From NCBI GenBank assembly GCA_023432025.1, contig JAEYVE010000181.1, positions 1 through 50,757 on the forward strand: a DNA stretch of 50,757 nt. The letters are read 5' to 3'. Positions 41,922 through 50,133 of this stretch are shown here, one piece after another. A program made the position numbers and the translations under genes. The first letter of the stretch is position 1, and every line of letters starts with the position of its first letter. Origin of the DNA: Pseudomonadota bacterium (lineage in GTDB: Bacteria; Myxococcota_A; Polyangia; Polyangiales; Polyangiaceae). The notes beneath the pieces are model-generated. The model ran no database searches. It was given only the letters and a program-made list of their open reading frames with translations, and was not told where the DNA came from.

Positions 41922-44032
41922 TCGGTACCTTCGTAGCAGAGCAAGACGAGTGAATGGGGCGCGACGTTAAGAGTCGTACCCTTCGGAATTCTGTGCGTGG
42001 GCTGCGCGGTGTTGACGAGCTCGTGCCAGTAGCCGCGCTCGGGCACGTCGGGCAGCCGAAACTGCCGGGCGCGGTTGCTCGAATTCAGGAGCAAGAGCAG
42101 CGTTTGGCCCATGTTCGGGCGGCCGCGCTCGTCCACGTCGTCCGAAGCTGCCCCGTGAATGAGCATGCCGAGGACGCGATTCTTCGGGTTGCGCCAGTCC
42201 TCGTCGGTCATTTCACGGCCGTCGGGCCGCACCCACTGCACGTCCTTCAAGCCGCGATCGGTGGTGGGGTTGCCCGCGAAGAAGCGTCGCCGCCGAAACA
42301 CGGGGTTGGAGCGCGAAACCTTGAACACGCGCTGCACGAACTCGAGCATCTCGCGCGCGTGATCGTCCAGGTCCCAGTCGATCCACGTCAGCTCGCTGTC
42401 TTGGCAGTAGGCGTTGTTGTTGCCCTTCTGCGTGCGCCCCAGCTCGTCTCCGTGGCTGATCATGGGCACGCCTTGCGAGAACGCGAGCGTGGCCATGAAG
42501 TTCTTCATCATCCGCTCACGCATGCGGTTGACCCACGCCGCGCGCGTTTCTCCCTCGTGGCCCCAGTTGCGGCTGATGTTGTGGTCGTGCCCGTCGCGGT
42601 TGCCTTCGCCGTTGGCGAGGTTGTGCTTCTGTTCGTAGCTCACCAGGTCACGCAGGGTGTAGCCGTCGTGACAGGTGATGAAGTTGATGCTGGCGTAGGG
42701 CCCGCGGTCGCTCGCCTGAAAAATGTCGCTCGAGCCGGACAGTCGGGAGGCGAGCTCCGGCACCTGCCCCTCGTCGCCGTGCCAATAGCGGCGCGTGCAG
42801 TCGCGGTAGCGGCCGTTCCACTCTGCCCAACCGGGAGGAAAGCCGCCCAGCCGATAGCCGCCGGGGCCGATGTCCCACGGCTCCGCGATGAGCTTCACGC
42901 GACTGAGCACGGGATCTTGCTGCACCACGCCGAAGAAGCGCGAGTAGCTGTCGAACTCGAACGGATCGCGAGCCAACGTCGGCGCCAAATCGAAGCGGAA
43001 GCCGTCGACGTGCATGTCGACGACCCAGTGACGCAAGCTGTCCAAGATGAGCTGCAACGCGCGCGGGTTCAGGACGTTGATGCTGTTCCCACAGCCGGTG
43101 AAGTCCTGGTAGTAGCGCTCGTTGTGGGGAACGAGGCGGTAGTACGACTGGTTGTCGACGCCGCGAAAGCAGAGGTGCGGGCCCAGCTGGTTGCCTTCGC
43201 CGGTGTGGTTGTAGACCACGTCCAGGATGACCTCGATGCCGACGCGGTGAAACGCCTTCACCATCGTCTTGAACTGGTTCACCTGCTGACCACGATTGCC
43301 CGTCGCGTAACGCGGATCGGGAGCGAAGAAGCTGATGGTCTGGTAGCCCCAGTAGTTCGCGAGGCCCATGTCGTGGAGCCTGCGATCTTGCAGGAAATGG
43401 TGCACCGGCAAGAGCTCGATGGCGGTCACGCCGAGCGACAGCAGGTGGTCCAAAATGGCGTCCGAGGCGAGCCCCAAGTACGTCCCGCGCAGGTGCTCCG
43501 GCACGTCCGGGTGACGCATGGTCATGCCCTTCACGTGCGCTTCGTAAATGACCGTGTCGCTCCACGGCACCTGCGGCGGACGATCGTCTCCCCACGTGAA
43601 CGCCTCGTCGACCACGACGCACTTGGGCAGGTAACGAGCGCTGTCCGTCGTGGAAAAAGTCAGGTCACCGTCCGGGTGCCCCACTTGGTAGGCGAACAAA
43701 TCGTCGTGCCACTCGACTTGCCCGGCGACCGCGAGCGCGTACGGATCGAGCACGAGCTTGTTCGGATTGAAGCGCTGTCCCTGATGCGGCGCGTAGGGGC
43801 CGTGCACGCGGTACGCGTAGAGCTGCCCCGGACGCACGTCGGGCAAGTAGCAATGCCAAATGCGGTTCGTGCGTTCCTTGAGGGGAATGCGGTGCGTTTC
43901 CCGCGTGTGGTCTTTGCTATCGAAGAGGCAGAGATCGACGCCCGTGGCGTGATGGGAGAAGAGCGCGAAGTTGACCCCCTCCCCGTCCCAAGTGGCGCCG
44001 AGGCGCAGCGGTCCTCCCGGCCAGATTCGCAT
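41918..44032 (-). CDS. glgX: Glycogen debranching enzyme
   Basis: 704 aa, GH13_11 type. N-terminal CBM48 (GATWDGEGVNFALFSHHATGVDLCLFD), then a catalytic barrel with DVVYNHTGEG, VDGFRFDLAPTLARDP (nucleophile Asp), LIAEPWDIGPGGY (acid Glu) and FITCHDGYTLRDLVSY. It hydrolyses alpha-1,6 linkages of short branches left by phosphorylase. With GlgB it sets the branch structure of glycogen, or of trehalose-synthesis precursors if a treY/treZ pair exists elsewhere. The start codon is divergent from the GNAT gene; the gap is about 155 bases. Confidence 0.97.
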   Translation of the reverse strand: MRIWPGGPLRLGATWDGEGVNFALFSHHATGVDLCLFDSKDHTRETHRIPLKERTNRIWHCYLPDVRPGQLYAYRVHGPYAPHQGQRFNPNKLVLDPYALAVAGQVEWHDDLFAYQVGHPDGDLTFSTTDSARYLPKCVVVDEAFTWGDDRPPQVPWSDTVIYEAHVKGMTMRHPDVPEHLRGTYLGLASDAILDHLLSLGVTAIELLPVHHFLQDRRLHDMGLANYWGYQTISFFAPDPRYATGNRGQQVNQFKTMVKAFHRVGIEVILDVVYNHTGEGNQLGPHLCFRGVDNQSYYRLVPHNERYYQDFTGCGNSINVLNPRALQLILDSLRHWVVDMHVDGFRFDLAPTLARDPFEFDSYSRFFGVVQQDPVLSRVKLIAEPWDIGPGGYRLGGFPPGWAEWNGRYRDCTRRYWHGDEGQVPELASRLSGSSDIFQASDRGPYASINFITCHDGYTLRDLVSYEQKHNLANGEGNRDGHDHNISRNWGHEGETRAAWVNRMRERMMKNFMATLAFSQGVPMISHGDELGRTQKGNNNAYCQDSELTWIDWDLDDHAREMLEFVQRVFKVSRSNPVFRRRRFFAGNPTTDRGLKDVQWVRPDGREMTDEDWRNPKNRVLGMLIHGAASDDVDERGRPNMGQTLLLLLNSSNRARQFRLPDVPERGYWHELVNTAQPTHRIPKGTTLNVAPHSLVLLCYEGTE

Positions 44033-44151
44033 CTCGAGAGAAAGCTAGTGAAAGCTGGGCGGCACGGGAAGCACCGGCTGACCGAGCACGGTCAGAAGGC
44101 CCCGAGGTGGACGAAACCGCCCCGAGGCCGAACGCGGCTCGCTACTTCGTT

Positions 44152-44179
44152 TTGCCGAAGCGCGCCGCACTGTTAATTT
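44152..44179 (+). promoter_or_regulatory. Candidate promoter of the tandem GNAT gene
   Basis: TTGCCG (44152-44157), 16 bases, then TAATTT (44174-44179) in the only AT-rich patch of this region (TGTTAATTTATG). Transcription would begin near 44186, almost on the GTG at 44188, which suggests a nearly leaderless mRNA. Confidence 0.35.
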
Positions 44180-44187
44180 ATGGCCAC

Positions 44188-45393
44188 GTGTCCCGTATCC
44201 CCTGGCAGCCGGGCGAGCCCGTCGTCATCGAGGCGCCCCGCCTCGTTCTGCGGTCGCTCACGGCTCTCGACATCACGCCGCGCCTGCTTGCCTGGCATTC
44301 GGATCCCGCGGTCACCGAGCACCTGTGGCTGCCGCCCCTGCCCACGGCCCAGTACTTCCGCGCCTTGCTCGAAGCTCGTGACGAGCGCCGCTGCTTCGCG
44401 CTCGGCATCGAGCATCGAACGAGCGGCCGTCTCGTCGGCTACGTCAAGCTCGTTCGGAGTCCCTCGGAGGCCACCCTGAGCGGCACCCTCGTGGTTGGCG
44501 ACAGAGCCTTCTGGGGCGCCAAATTCGGCTTGGAAACCATGCAGGCCACGGCCCGCTTCGCCTTCGAGCACCTGCCCATCGAGGCCATCGAGCTGCACGT
44601 GTATGCCACCAACACGGTACTCATTGCGCGCTTGAGGAAGAGAGGCTTCGTAGAAGCACGCACCTACGACGAGCCGCCACCTTCCGGTGACGGGGCGGCA
44701 CGCCGCGTCCACGTGTTTCGTCAGACGCGCGGGGAGTGGCTACGGAGCGCCCCGCGCGTCGACGAAGAGCTCGCGCGCGCCGCCGACGTGAAGGTACCGT
44801 GGGAGCCAGGGGTGCCCGTCTCCCTAGAAACGCGCCGGCTCCTGGTGCGCTCCCTTTCCGAACGCGACATCACGGCGAGAAGCACGGCTTGGCTCACGGA
44901 CCACGCCATCGCGGACAACGTGTGGCTCCCTTCCATGACCGCCGAGGCGTTTTTTCGAGGCCTAATCCGGGCCTCCGATCAAAAGTCCCGCTTCGCTTTC
45001 GCTCTGGTGCACAAGGCCTCGAGCACCCTGATTGGCTACGCCAAGCTCTCCATCGAAGCAGACGCTTTGGTGCCAACGGCCGCGCTCGGCGAGCGAGCGT
45101 TCTGGAACGGGGAGCTCGGTACCGAGGCGGCGCGCGCCATTCAGCACTTCGGCTTTTCCCATTTCCCGAGCTCCGCGATCGAGTCGCGCGTCTACTCCGA
45201 AAACACCAAGGTGCGCGAGCGCCTACTCCGCTCTGGCTACGAAGAAACCGGCGTGTATGACGAGCCCGGGCAGGGTAACGGCCGGGCTCGCCAAGTCTAC
45301 GTGTATCGAATCACCCGCGACGCTTGGTACGCACGTTGGGACGCGACGGAGGCGCGCCTTTCCGCGCTACCCGACACGTTCGAGGCGAGCTGA
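44188..45393 (+). CDS. Tandem GNAT-family acetyltransferase (two homologous domains)
   Basis: 401 aa from the GTG at 44188. Two GNAT domains are clearly related: IPWQPGEPVVIEAPRLVLRSL...HLWLPPLPTAQYFRALL and VPWEPGVPVSLETRRLLVRSL...NVWLPSMTAEAFFRGLI, each ~190-200 aa and RimJ/RimL-like in layout, each ending with a GF/GY-x-E-x...YDEP segment. They probably acetylate a protein N-terminus or a small amine; no substrate can be named. The first domain starts at the same place as the second if GTG 44188 is used; an in-frame GTG at 44107 would add 27 residues upstream of a possible promoter. The stop is followed by a strong hairpin. Confidence 0.85.
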   Translation: MSRIPWQPGEPVVIEAPRLVLRSLTALDITPRLLAWHSDPAVTEHLWLPPLPTAQYFRALLEARDERRCFALGIEHRTSGRLVGYVKLVRSPSEATLSGTLVVGDRAFWGAKFGLETMQATARFAFEHLPIEAIELHVYATNTVLIARLRKRGFVEARTYDEPPPSGDGAARRVHVFRQTRGEWLRSAPRVDEELARAADVKVPWEPGVPVSLETRRLLVRSLSERDITARSTAWLTDHAIADNVWLPSMTAEAFFRGLIRASDQKSRFAFALVHKASSTLIGYAKLSIEADALVPTAALGERAFWNGELGTEAARAIQHFGFSHFPSSAIESRVYSENTKVRERLLRSGYEETGVYDEPGQGNGRARQVYVYRITRDAWYARWDATEARLSALPDTFEAS

Positions 45394-45410
45394 GCCTCCA
45401 CTCGGCAGCG

Positions 45411-45443
45411 CGCGAAACGCCATCGTTTCGACGGCGTTTCGCG
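45411..45443. terminator. Long near-perfect hairpin between convergent genes
   Basis: An 11-bp perfect stem (CGCGAAACGCC at 45411-45421, GGCGTTTCGCG at 45433-45443), with an inner TCG/CGA pairing around TTT. It lies 18 bases after the GNAT stop and 18 before the lipoprotein stop. It can act on both strands. Confidence 0.65.
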
Positions 45444-45461
45444 GCTCGAGCGATGGGGGGC

Positions 45462-46736
45462 TCAGAGAGGTTGGGGCTCGTCGCACGTGCCCGTGGTATT
45501 GGGCTCCGTCCCCGTGGTCGTGCAACCGTAGTCACAGTAACTCGACGTTTCCGTCAGGGAGTACGGGTCGCAGTAATAGCGATAGTTGCCGTCACAGTAC
45601 GACGGACCTTCCGGATCGCACTCGGGCATCACGCACCCTTGCTCGGGGTAGGCTGGCACGCACACCAAATTGTCGGGGCACTCCACCGTCGTCCGCTGGA
45701 ACGCCTGATACGGAGGCAGGCCCGAGCACGACGACAGCTTCGAGTAAACGGAGCTACCCTCTTCACCCGGCGCACCGCACGCTCGCACCCCAGCGGTTTC
45801 GAAGAACGCGAAGGGGCCATCTCCGTAGAAGAAAGGCTCCTCCTCCATCAGCCCGCACACATCCGGAGTGCAGGACGCCTGCGCGCCCGCCGGAATCGCG
45901 GGGGGAGTCGGGAACGAAGGGAAGGCTCCCGATCCTTCGGCAAAGACCAGGCCCATGCTGAACGACAGAAGGTCACGCTTGTAGCGATCCACTTCGGCCT
46001 GTTCGACCCCCGAGTACGAGCAGAACTCGCCGGCTCCGCAGCTCTCGAGCTCCCAGCTCGTGCCGTCGACGCACTTCCACAGTACGCCATAACTGCCCGT
46101 GCCCCCACCCGAGAGCGGACCAACTCCATTGAACATCGCCAGCGCGAGATCGTCGGTCGAAGGATCGCAGCGCGTTTCTCCCACCGTGCACACGCCGACG
46201 CACGCGCCATCGGTACACTGCGTATCCGCAGGGCACTCGCCTTCGGTCCAGCCGCTGCCATTGCCCTTGCAGGTGAGCAGAGTGTCGCCGTCGCACTTCT
46301 TTTCGCCGGCCTCGCAGAGAGGGCCGGTTTGCTCGCACGCACCGTCGACGCACTCTTCGCCGGGCTGACAAGCCACGGGAACCCATTGCTTGCCGTCCGC
46401 GGAGCAAGCGCGCAAGGCGCGCTCGCCGACGCATTCCGTAGCGCCTGCCTCACACTGCCCGACGCACGCGCCGTCCTCGCAAACCTCACCTTGCGCACAG
46501 CTGAAGGGCACGCCACTCGTGCTGCCCTTTGCGCAAACCACGCCGGAAGCCGAGCCATTGCAGAAGCTCTCGCCCGGGCCGGGACACTCATACTCGACGA
46601 TGACCGTCGGTGCGCCCGCGGAGCCGCGGGCGTTGTTGTTCGACGGGCTCGAGTCGTCGTCCCCGCACGCAACGAGGAGCGCTGCCGCCGCCACGCCGGG
46701 GACGAGCAGAGAAAATACGTGTTTTGTAATCTTCAT
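45462..46736 (-). CDS. Cys-rich repeat lipoprotein
   Basis: 424 aa. The lipoprotein signal ends LLVAC (Cys24). From ~50 to ~185 there are three to four copies of a ~42-46-residue disulfide module: C-x-n-G-E/A-x-C-x-G-x...L-x-x-C...G-x-x-W...C-x-x-G-x-x-C-x-D-G-A-C (for example EVCEDGACVGQC, EECVDGACEQTG, TQCTDGACVGVC). A further Cys-paired part (~190-424) contains aromatic runs near the C-terminus (YCDGNYRYYCDPY). The unit resembles disulfide repeats common on myxobacterial surfaces. Function unknown; probably adhesion or binding. It stands alone between convergent and divergent neighbours. Confidence 0.8.
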   Translation of the reverse strand: MKITKHVFSLLVPGVAAAALLVACGDDDSSPSNNNARGSAGAPTVIVEYECPGPGESFCNGSASGVVCAKGSTSGVPFSCAQGEVCEDGACVGQCEAGATECVGERALRACSADGKQWVPVACQPGEECVDGACEQTGPLCEAGEKKCDGDTLLTCKGNGSGWTEGECPADTQCTDGACVGVCTVGETRCDPSTDDLALAMFNGVGPLSGGGTGSYGVLWKCVDGTSWELESCGAGEFCSYSGVEQAEVDRYKRDLLSFSMGLVFAEGSGAFPSFPTPPAIPAGAQASCTPDVCGLMEEEPFFYGDGPFAFFETAGVRACGAPGEEGSSVYSKLSSCSGLPPYQAFQRTTVECPDNLVCVPAYPEQGCVMPECDPEGPSYCDGNYRYYCDPYSLTETSSYCDYGCTTTGTEPNTTGTCDEPQPL

Positions 46737-46881
46737 GAGCTATGGGTGCTCCAGGGTATTTTGCTATCGACAAGCAGAGCGCCGCGGCTCACCGAAGAGC
46801 TCACGGGAGAGACAGGTTAGTCACTTCGTCTGAACCAGTAAACCAAAACGGTGAGCTCCCAAGCACCCACCGTGTGTGCGC

Positions 46882-48228
46882 ATGAAGTCCAACCTCAGCC
46901 GCATTTCTTTAATTTTGGCCCATGGCGGCGACCGGGCGCTCTCCGAGCTGCGCTCCGCGTTGGCCTTGACGGAACGCCTGTCCGCCTCGGAGCTCCTGGC
47001 GGATCAACTACACCACCTGACAAGGTGGTTGCCCGTGGTTGCGCGCGCCGTGCCCTACCAAAGGTCTCACTTGGCCAAGGTGTTGGCGCGCGGTGAGGCG
47101 CTCCGCTGGGGCGACTTCCGCGAGCTACCACTCCTCACACGCGGAGACTTGCAGCGCTTGGGCGCTGCGCTGGAGTGCCCCGCGCCACCGCGACAATTTC
47201 GCGCTGTCTCGTCGACGACTACCTCTGGGTCGACGGGGCGCCCACTCACGACCAAGGGCAGCTTCGCGGGTGGTTTGCTCGCTCTCGCATTTCAGCTGCG
47301 CCTCGTGGCGTGGCACGGCCTCGACCCGAACGAAACCACGGCGTTCATCACCACGCCCACACCTCCCGGCACCGCAGACCCACCCGAGGGGGCCGTTTCT
47401 CCTCGGCCCTGGGCGGAGTCACTCGGGCGAGGACGCGGCATCACGCTCACCTTGCGCGCGGATGTGCCTACCCAGCTCGATTGGCTCCAACGCAAGGCTC
47501 CGAGCTACCTCGCCACGTACCCGTCCAACCTGCTGGCTTTGCTCAAGCTGAGCGAAGCGCGCGGCGTCACGCTACCGTCGCTCCGCGCCGTCACGCTCTC
47601 GTCAGAGCCGGTTTCCGACGTGTTGCGCGCCGAATGCCAGCGCCTTTGGGGCGCACGCCTCATCGCCACCTACAGCGCCAACGAGACGGGCATGCTCGCG
47701 CTCGATGCGCCGGACGAAGACGGCTACTACGTGCAGTCGGAGAATGTTCTACTCGAGGTGCTGCGCGACGACGGAGAGCCGTGCGAACCGGGGGAGATTG
47801 GGCGCGTCGTCGTGACGACCCTCCAGGACGTGCTGCGGCCGCTCGTTCGCTACGAAATTGGTGACTTCGCCGAGGTCGCGGAGCCGAGCACAGCTGGCCG
47901 GCCCTTCCCCAAGCTGCGCCGCGTGGTTGGACGAGAGCGCACCCTGGTGCGCTTGCCCGACGGACGTCGCGTGTGGCCATTCTTCGAATTTTCGCCGCTC
48001 GTGGCGCTCGCGGTGGTCGACCAGTGGCAGCTCGTCCAGAAGCGCGACGGCACCCTGGAAGTACGTCTCGTCACCAAGCGCCCCCTCACGGAAAGCGAAG
48101 AGGCAGAAGTGCGCGCCGTCGTGCTCGAGGCATTGCCCGGCCTTTCCGTTGGCGTGACGCGCGTCGACGCCGTCGCGCGCACCGCGCGCGGAAAATATCT
48201 CGAGCTCGTCTCGGAGCTCGACAACTGA
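46882..48228 (+). CDS. PaaK/CapK-family adenylate-forming enzyme
   Basis: 448 aa from ATG 46882 (a GTG two codons earlier is possible). It resembles phenylacetate-CoA ligase and CapK: the ATP-phosphate loop STTTSGSTGRPLTTKG near residue 112, YSANETG as the adenine/Glu motif, then RYEIGDFAEV (with the ribose Asp) and a smaller C-terminal domain with DGRRVWPFFEF and ARGKYLELVSELDN containing the mobile Lys. It activates a carboxylate as the adenylate and probably transfers it to CoA or another acceptor. The acid is unknown, since no phenylacetate genes are near. It is followed on the same strand by the TPR-zincin gene. Confidence 0.85.
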   Translation: MKSNLSRISLILAHGGDRALSELRSALALTERLSASELLADQLHHLTRWLPVVARAVPYQRSHLAKVLARGEALRWGDFRELPLLTRGDLQRLGAALECPAPPRQFRAVSSTTTSGSTGRPLTTKGSFAGGLLALAFQLRLVAWHGLDPNETTAFITTPTPPGTADPPEGAVSPRPWAESLGRGRGITLTLRADVPTQLDWLQRKAPSYLATYPSNLLALLKLSEARGVTLPSLRAVTLSSEPVSDVLRAECQRLWGARLIATYSANETGMLALDAPDEDGYYVQSENVLLEVLRDDGEPCEPGEIGRVVVTTLQDVLRPLVRYEIGDFAEVAEPSTAGRPFPKLRRVVGRERTLVRLPDGRRVWPFFEFSPLVALAVVDQWQLVQKRDGTLEVRLVTKRPLTESEEAEVRAVVLEALPGLSVGVTRVDAVARTARGKYLELVSELDN

Positions 48229-48325
48229 GTCGTACCGACCCCCGCGGTTCCTGCAGCGCTCGCGAGGCGGCACCAACCCCGAAATCCGCCCGAAAACGCG
48301 CGCCAAGCCGCTTTCGCGCCCGGCC

Positions 48326-49105
48326 GTGGACGGCCCACTCCGCGACTCGTACAAGGAGCTCGTGCCGAACAATTCTCCTCCGCCCCCACCGAGTGACGAC
48401 GAGCTCGAAGCCGCGTTCCAAGAGCTCCTCGACGAGCTCCACGAGCTGGCCTTCGAAGATCCGGAAGCTGCGCTCGACTGCTACGACGCCCTCCCGCCCG
48501 AAGTGCGCGAGCACCCCGAGGCGCTCCTCGAGCGCGGACGCGCGCTCTTGGAGGTGGAGGGAGCGCGCGCAGCGCGCCCCGTCTTCGAAGCCGCGCTCGA
48601 AAAGGAGCCGGAAATGTCCGACGCGCACCACGCGCTCGGTCTCACTTTGGAGGAGCTCGGAGAGCAGGCGCTCGCCAAAAAACACTTCCTCGAAACGCTC
48701 CGGCTCGACACGCGCGACGACGAAGCCTTCGAGCTGGTGAGCGACGCCGCGCGCGACGAAATTCTCGCGCACGCCGCGCGCACCGTCGAGGGATTGCCCG
48801 CCGAGTACCGCGCCCGGCTCGCGCACGTGCCCGTGGTCGTAGAAGATCGCCCGGCGCGGCACTTGGTCGAGGAGGGCTTCGACCCGCGCGCTTATGGGCT
48901 CTTCGAGGGCCAAGATCACGGCGCCGTGCTTTCGGGCGAAACCGCGGACGCGGTGACGCGCATCGTGCTGTACGCCGCCAACCTCATCGCGGATTTCAGC
49001 GAGCCCGAGGAGCTCGCGGAGGAAGTGCGCATCACCGTGCTCCACGAGTGCGGCCACTTCTTCGGACTCGACGAAGACGACATGGAGCGTCTGGGTCTGG
49101 ACTGA
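48326..49105 (+). CDS. TPR protein with C-terminal zincin metallopeptidase domain
   Basis: 259 aa. An acidic N-terminal half holds about two to three tetratricopeptide-like helix pairs (ARPVFEAALEKEPEMSDAHHALGLTLEELGEQALAKKHFLETLRLD). The C-terminal ~110 residues match the zincin_1 (DUF1025) family, with VLHECGHFFGLDEDDMERLGLD giving the HExxH zinc motif, and VVVEDRPARHLV upstream. Ordinary zincin_1 proteins are ~120-150 aa and lack TPRs. The GTG at 48362, with AAGGAG three bases before, is an alternative start. Cytosolic; substrate unknown. Confidence 0.85.
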   Translation: MDGPLRDSYKELVPNNSPPPPPSDDELEAAFQELLDELHELAFEDPEAALDCYDALPPEVREHPEALLERGRALLEVEGARAARPVFEAALEKEPEMSDAHHALGLTLEELGEQALAKKHFLETLRLDTRDDEAFELVSDAARDEILAHAARTVEGLPAEYRARLAHVPVVVEDRPARHLVEEGFDPRAYGLFEGQDHGAVLSGETADAVTRIVLYAANLIADFSEPEELAEEVRITVLHECGHFFGLDEDDMERLGLD

Positions 49106-49201
49106 TTTTGGGCCTCGACTGATTCGAACGCGACCGACCGAGCGCGCTCGCCGAACGCGCCACCCATCGCCGAGGACGCGCTCCGAGCGGCGCGCCGCAC
49201 G

Positions 49202-50086
49202 TCAACGCGACAGCTCGAGCTCGAAAATGTCGATGCTCCCCTCGCGATCGGACGCGAAAAAGAGCCGTGACCCGTCGGCGCTCAGCCACGGGTCGCGCTC
49301 TTCTGCCGCCGTGTTGACGAGCGGAGCGGGCTTTGGAGCCAAAAAGGCGCCGCTCGCGTCCGCGCGCGCCACGAACAGGTCGCCTTTGCGATCCGTCGTG
49401 CGCTGCTTGAACCAGAGCTCGTCGCCGCGAGCGTTGAGCCACGCGTCGACCACCTCGACGCCCTCCGCCGCGAGCTGGACGAGCACAGGCGCGTCGAACG
49501 GCTCGTCCACGGACGCGCGCCGCGCAAAGTAGGTGAGGTACACGCCGCCTTCGTCGCGACGCGCCAGCGGCATGACGGTGTCCCCCGCGCCCAGCGGACG
49601 CGGAATGTCGTCGCCCTCCGAGGAGAGCTCGCTCACGTTCGTGGCCTCACCCCACGCGGCGTCGCGGCTCTCGCGACGCGCCACCCACACGTCCGTTCCC
49701 CCCGCGCCACCTTCGCGATCCGAGCCGAACCACAGCGTCAAACCGTCCGCGCTCACTGCCGGGCTCGACTCGAACTCCTCCGTGTTGAGCTCGCTCAGGT
49801 TCGTCGGCTCACCGAACGGATCGTTCGGCGACGCGCGGCGCGCGACCCACAAGTCGACGTCGCCCTCGCCGCCCTCGCGATCCGACGAAAAGTAGAGCTC
49901 GAGCAAATCCGCCGTGAGCGACGGGTTCTCGTCGTCGTCGGGCGAAGCCAAGTGCAGAATCAACTCACCCGCGCGAGGCGCACGCCCCAGCGTGACCGTG
50001 TCTCCGCTGCAACCGCTGAGCACAGCGCCCAGCGCAGAGCCCGCAGCGCACATCCACGCGAGTGACGAGGAGCAAACGCGGGCCAT
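49202..50086 (-). CDS. PD40/TolB-like beta-propeller lipoprotein
   Basis: 294 aa. The lipoprotein signal ends VLSGC (Cys26). At least four PD40-type blades are visible (LYFSSDREGGEGDVDLWVARR, LWFGSDREGGAGGTDVWVARR, LWFKQRTTDRKGDLFVAR, LFFASDREGSIDIFELELSR), each with an xFxSDRxG-D-W/IxxxR core. The propeller is the kind found in TolB- or peptidoglycan-associated proteins. It probably sits in a membrane leaflet as a scaffold; no enzyme motif. The upstream truncated gene is 47 bases away on the same strand. Confidence 0.85.
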   Translation of the reverse strand: MARVCSSSLAWMCAAGSALGAVLSGCSGDTVTLGRAPRAGELILHLASPDDDENPSLTADLLELYFSSDREGGEGDVDLWVARRASPNDPFGEPTNLSELNTEEFESSPAVSADGLTLWFGSDREGGAGGTDVWVARRESRDAAWGEATNVSELSSEGDDIPRPLGAGDTVMPLARRDEGGVYLTYFARRASVDEPFDAPVLVQLAAEGVEVVDAWLNARGDELWFKQRTTDRKGDLFVARADASGAFLAPKPAPLVNTAAEERDPWLSADGSRLFFASDREGSIDIFELELSR

Positions 50087-50133
50087 GCGCCGGTTTTCGC
50101 AGGAAGAGGGCAGCTCGCAAAGGGCTCGTGACT

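Noticed and set aside
41954..44176. 740-codon plus-strand open frame
   Set aside because: Antisense shadow of glgX, which has all GH13 motifs. The translated product is His/Val/Arg-rich with no fold signature.
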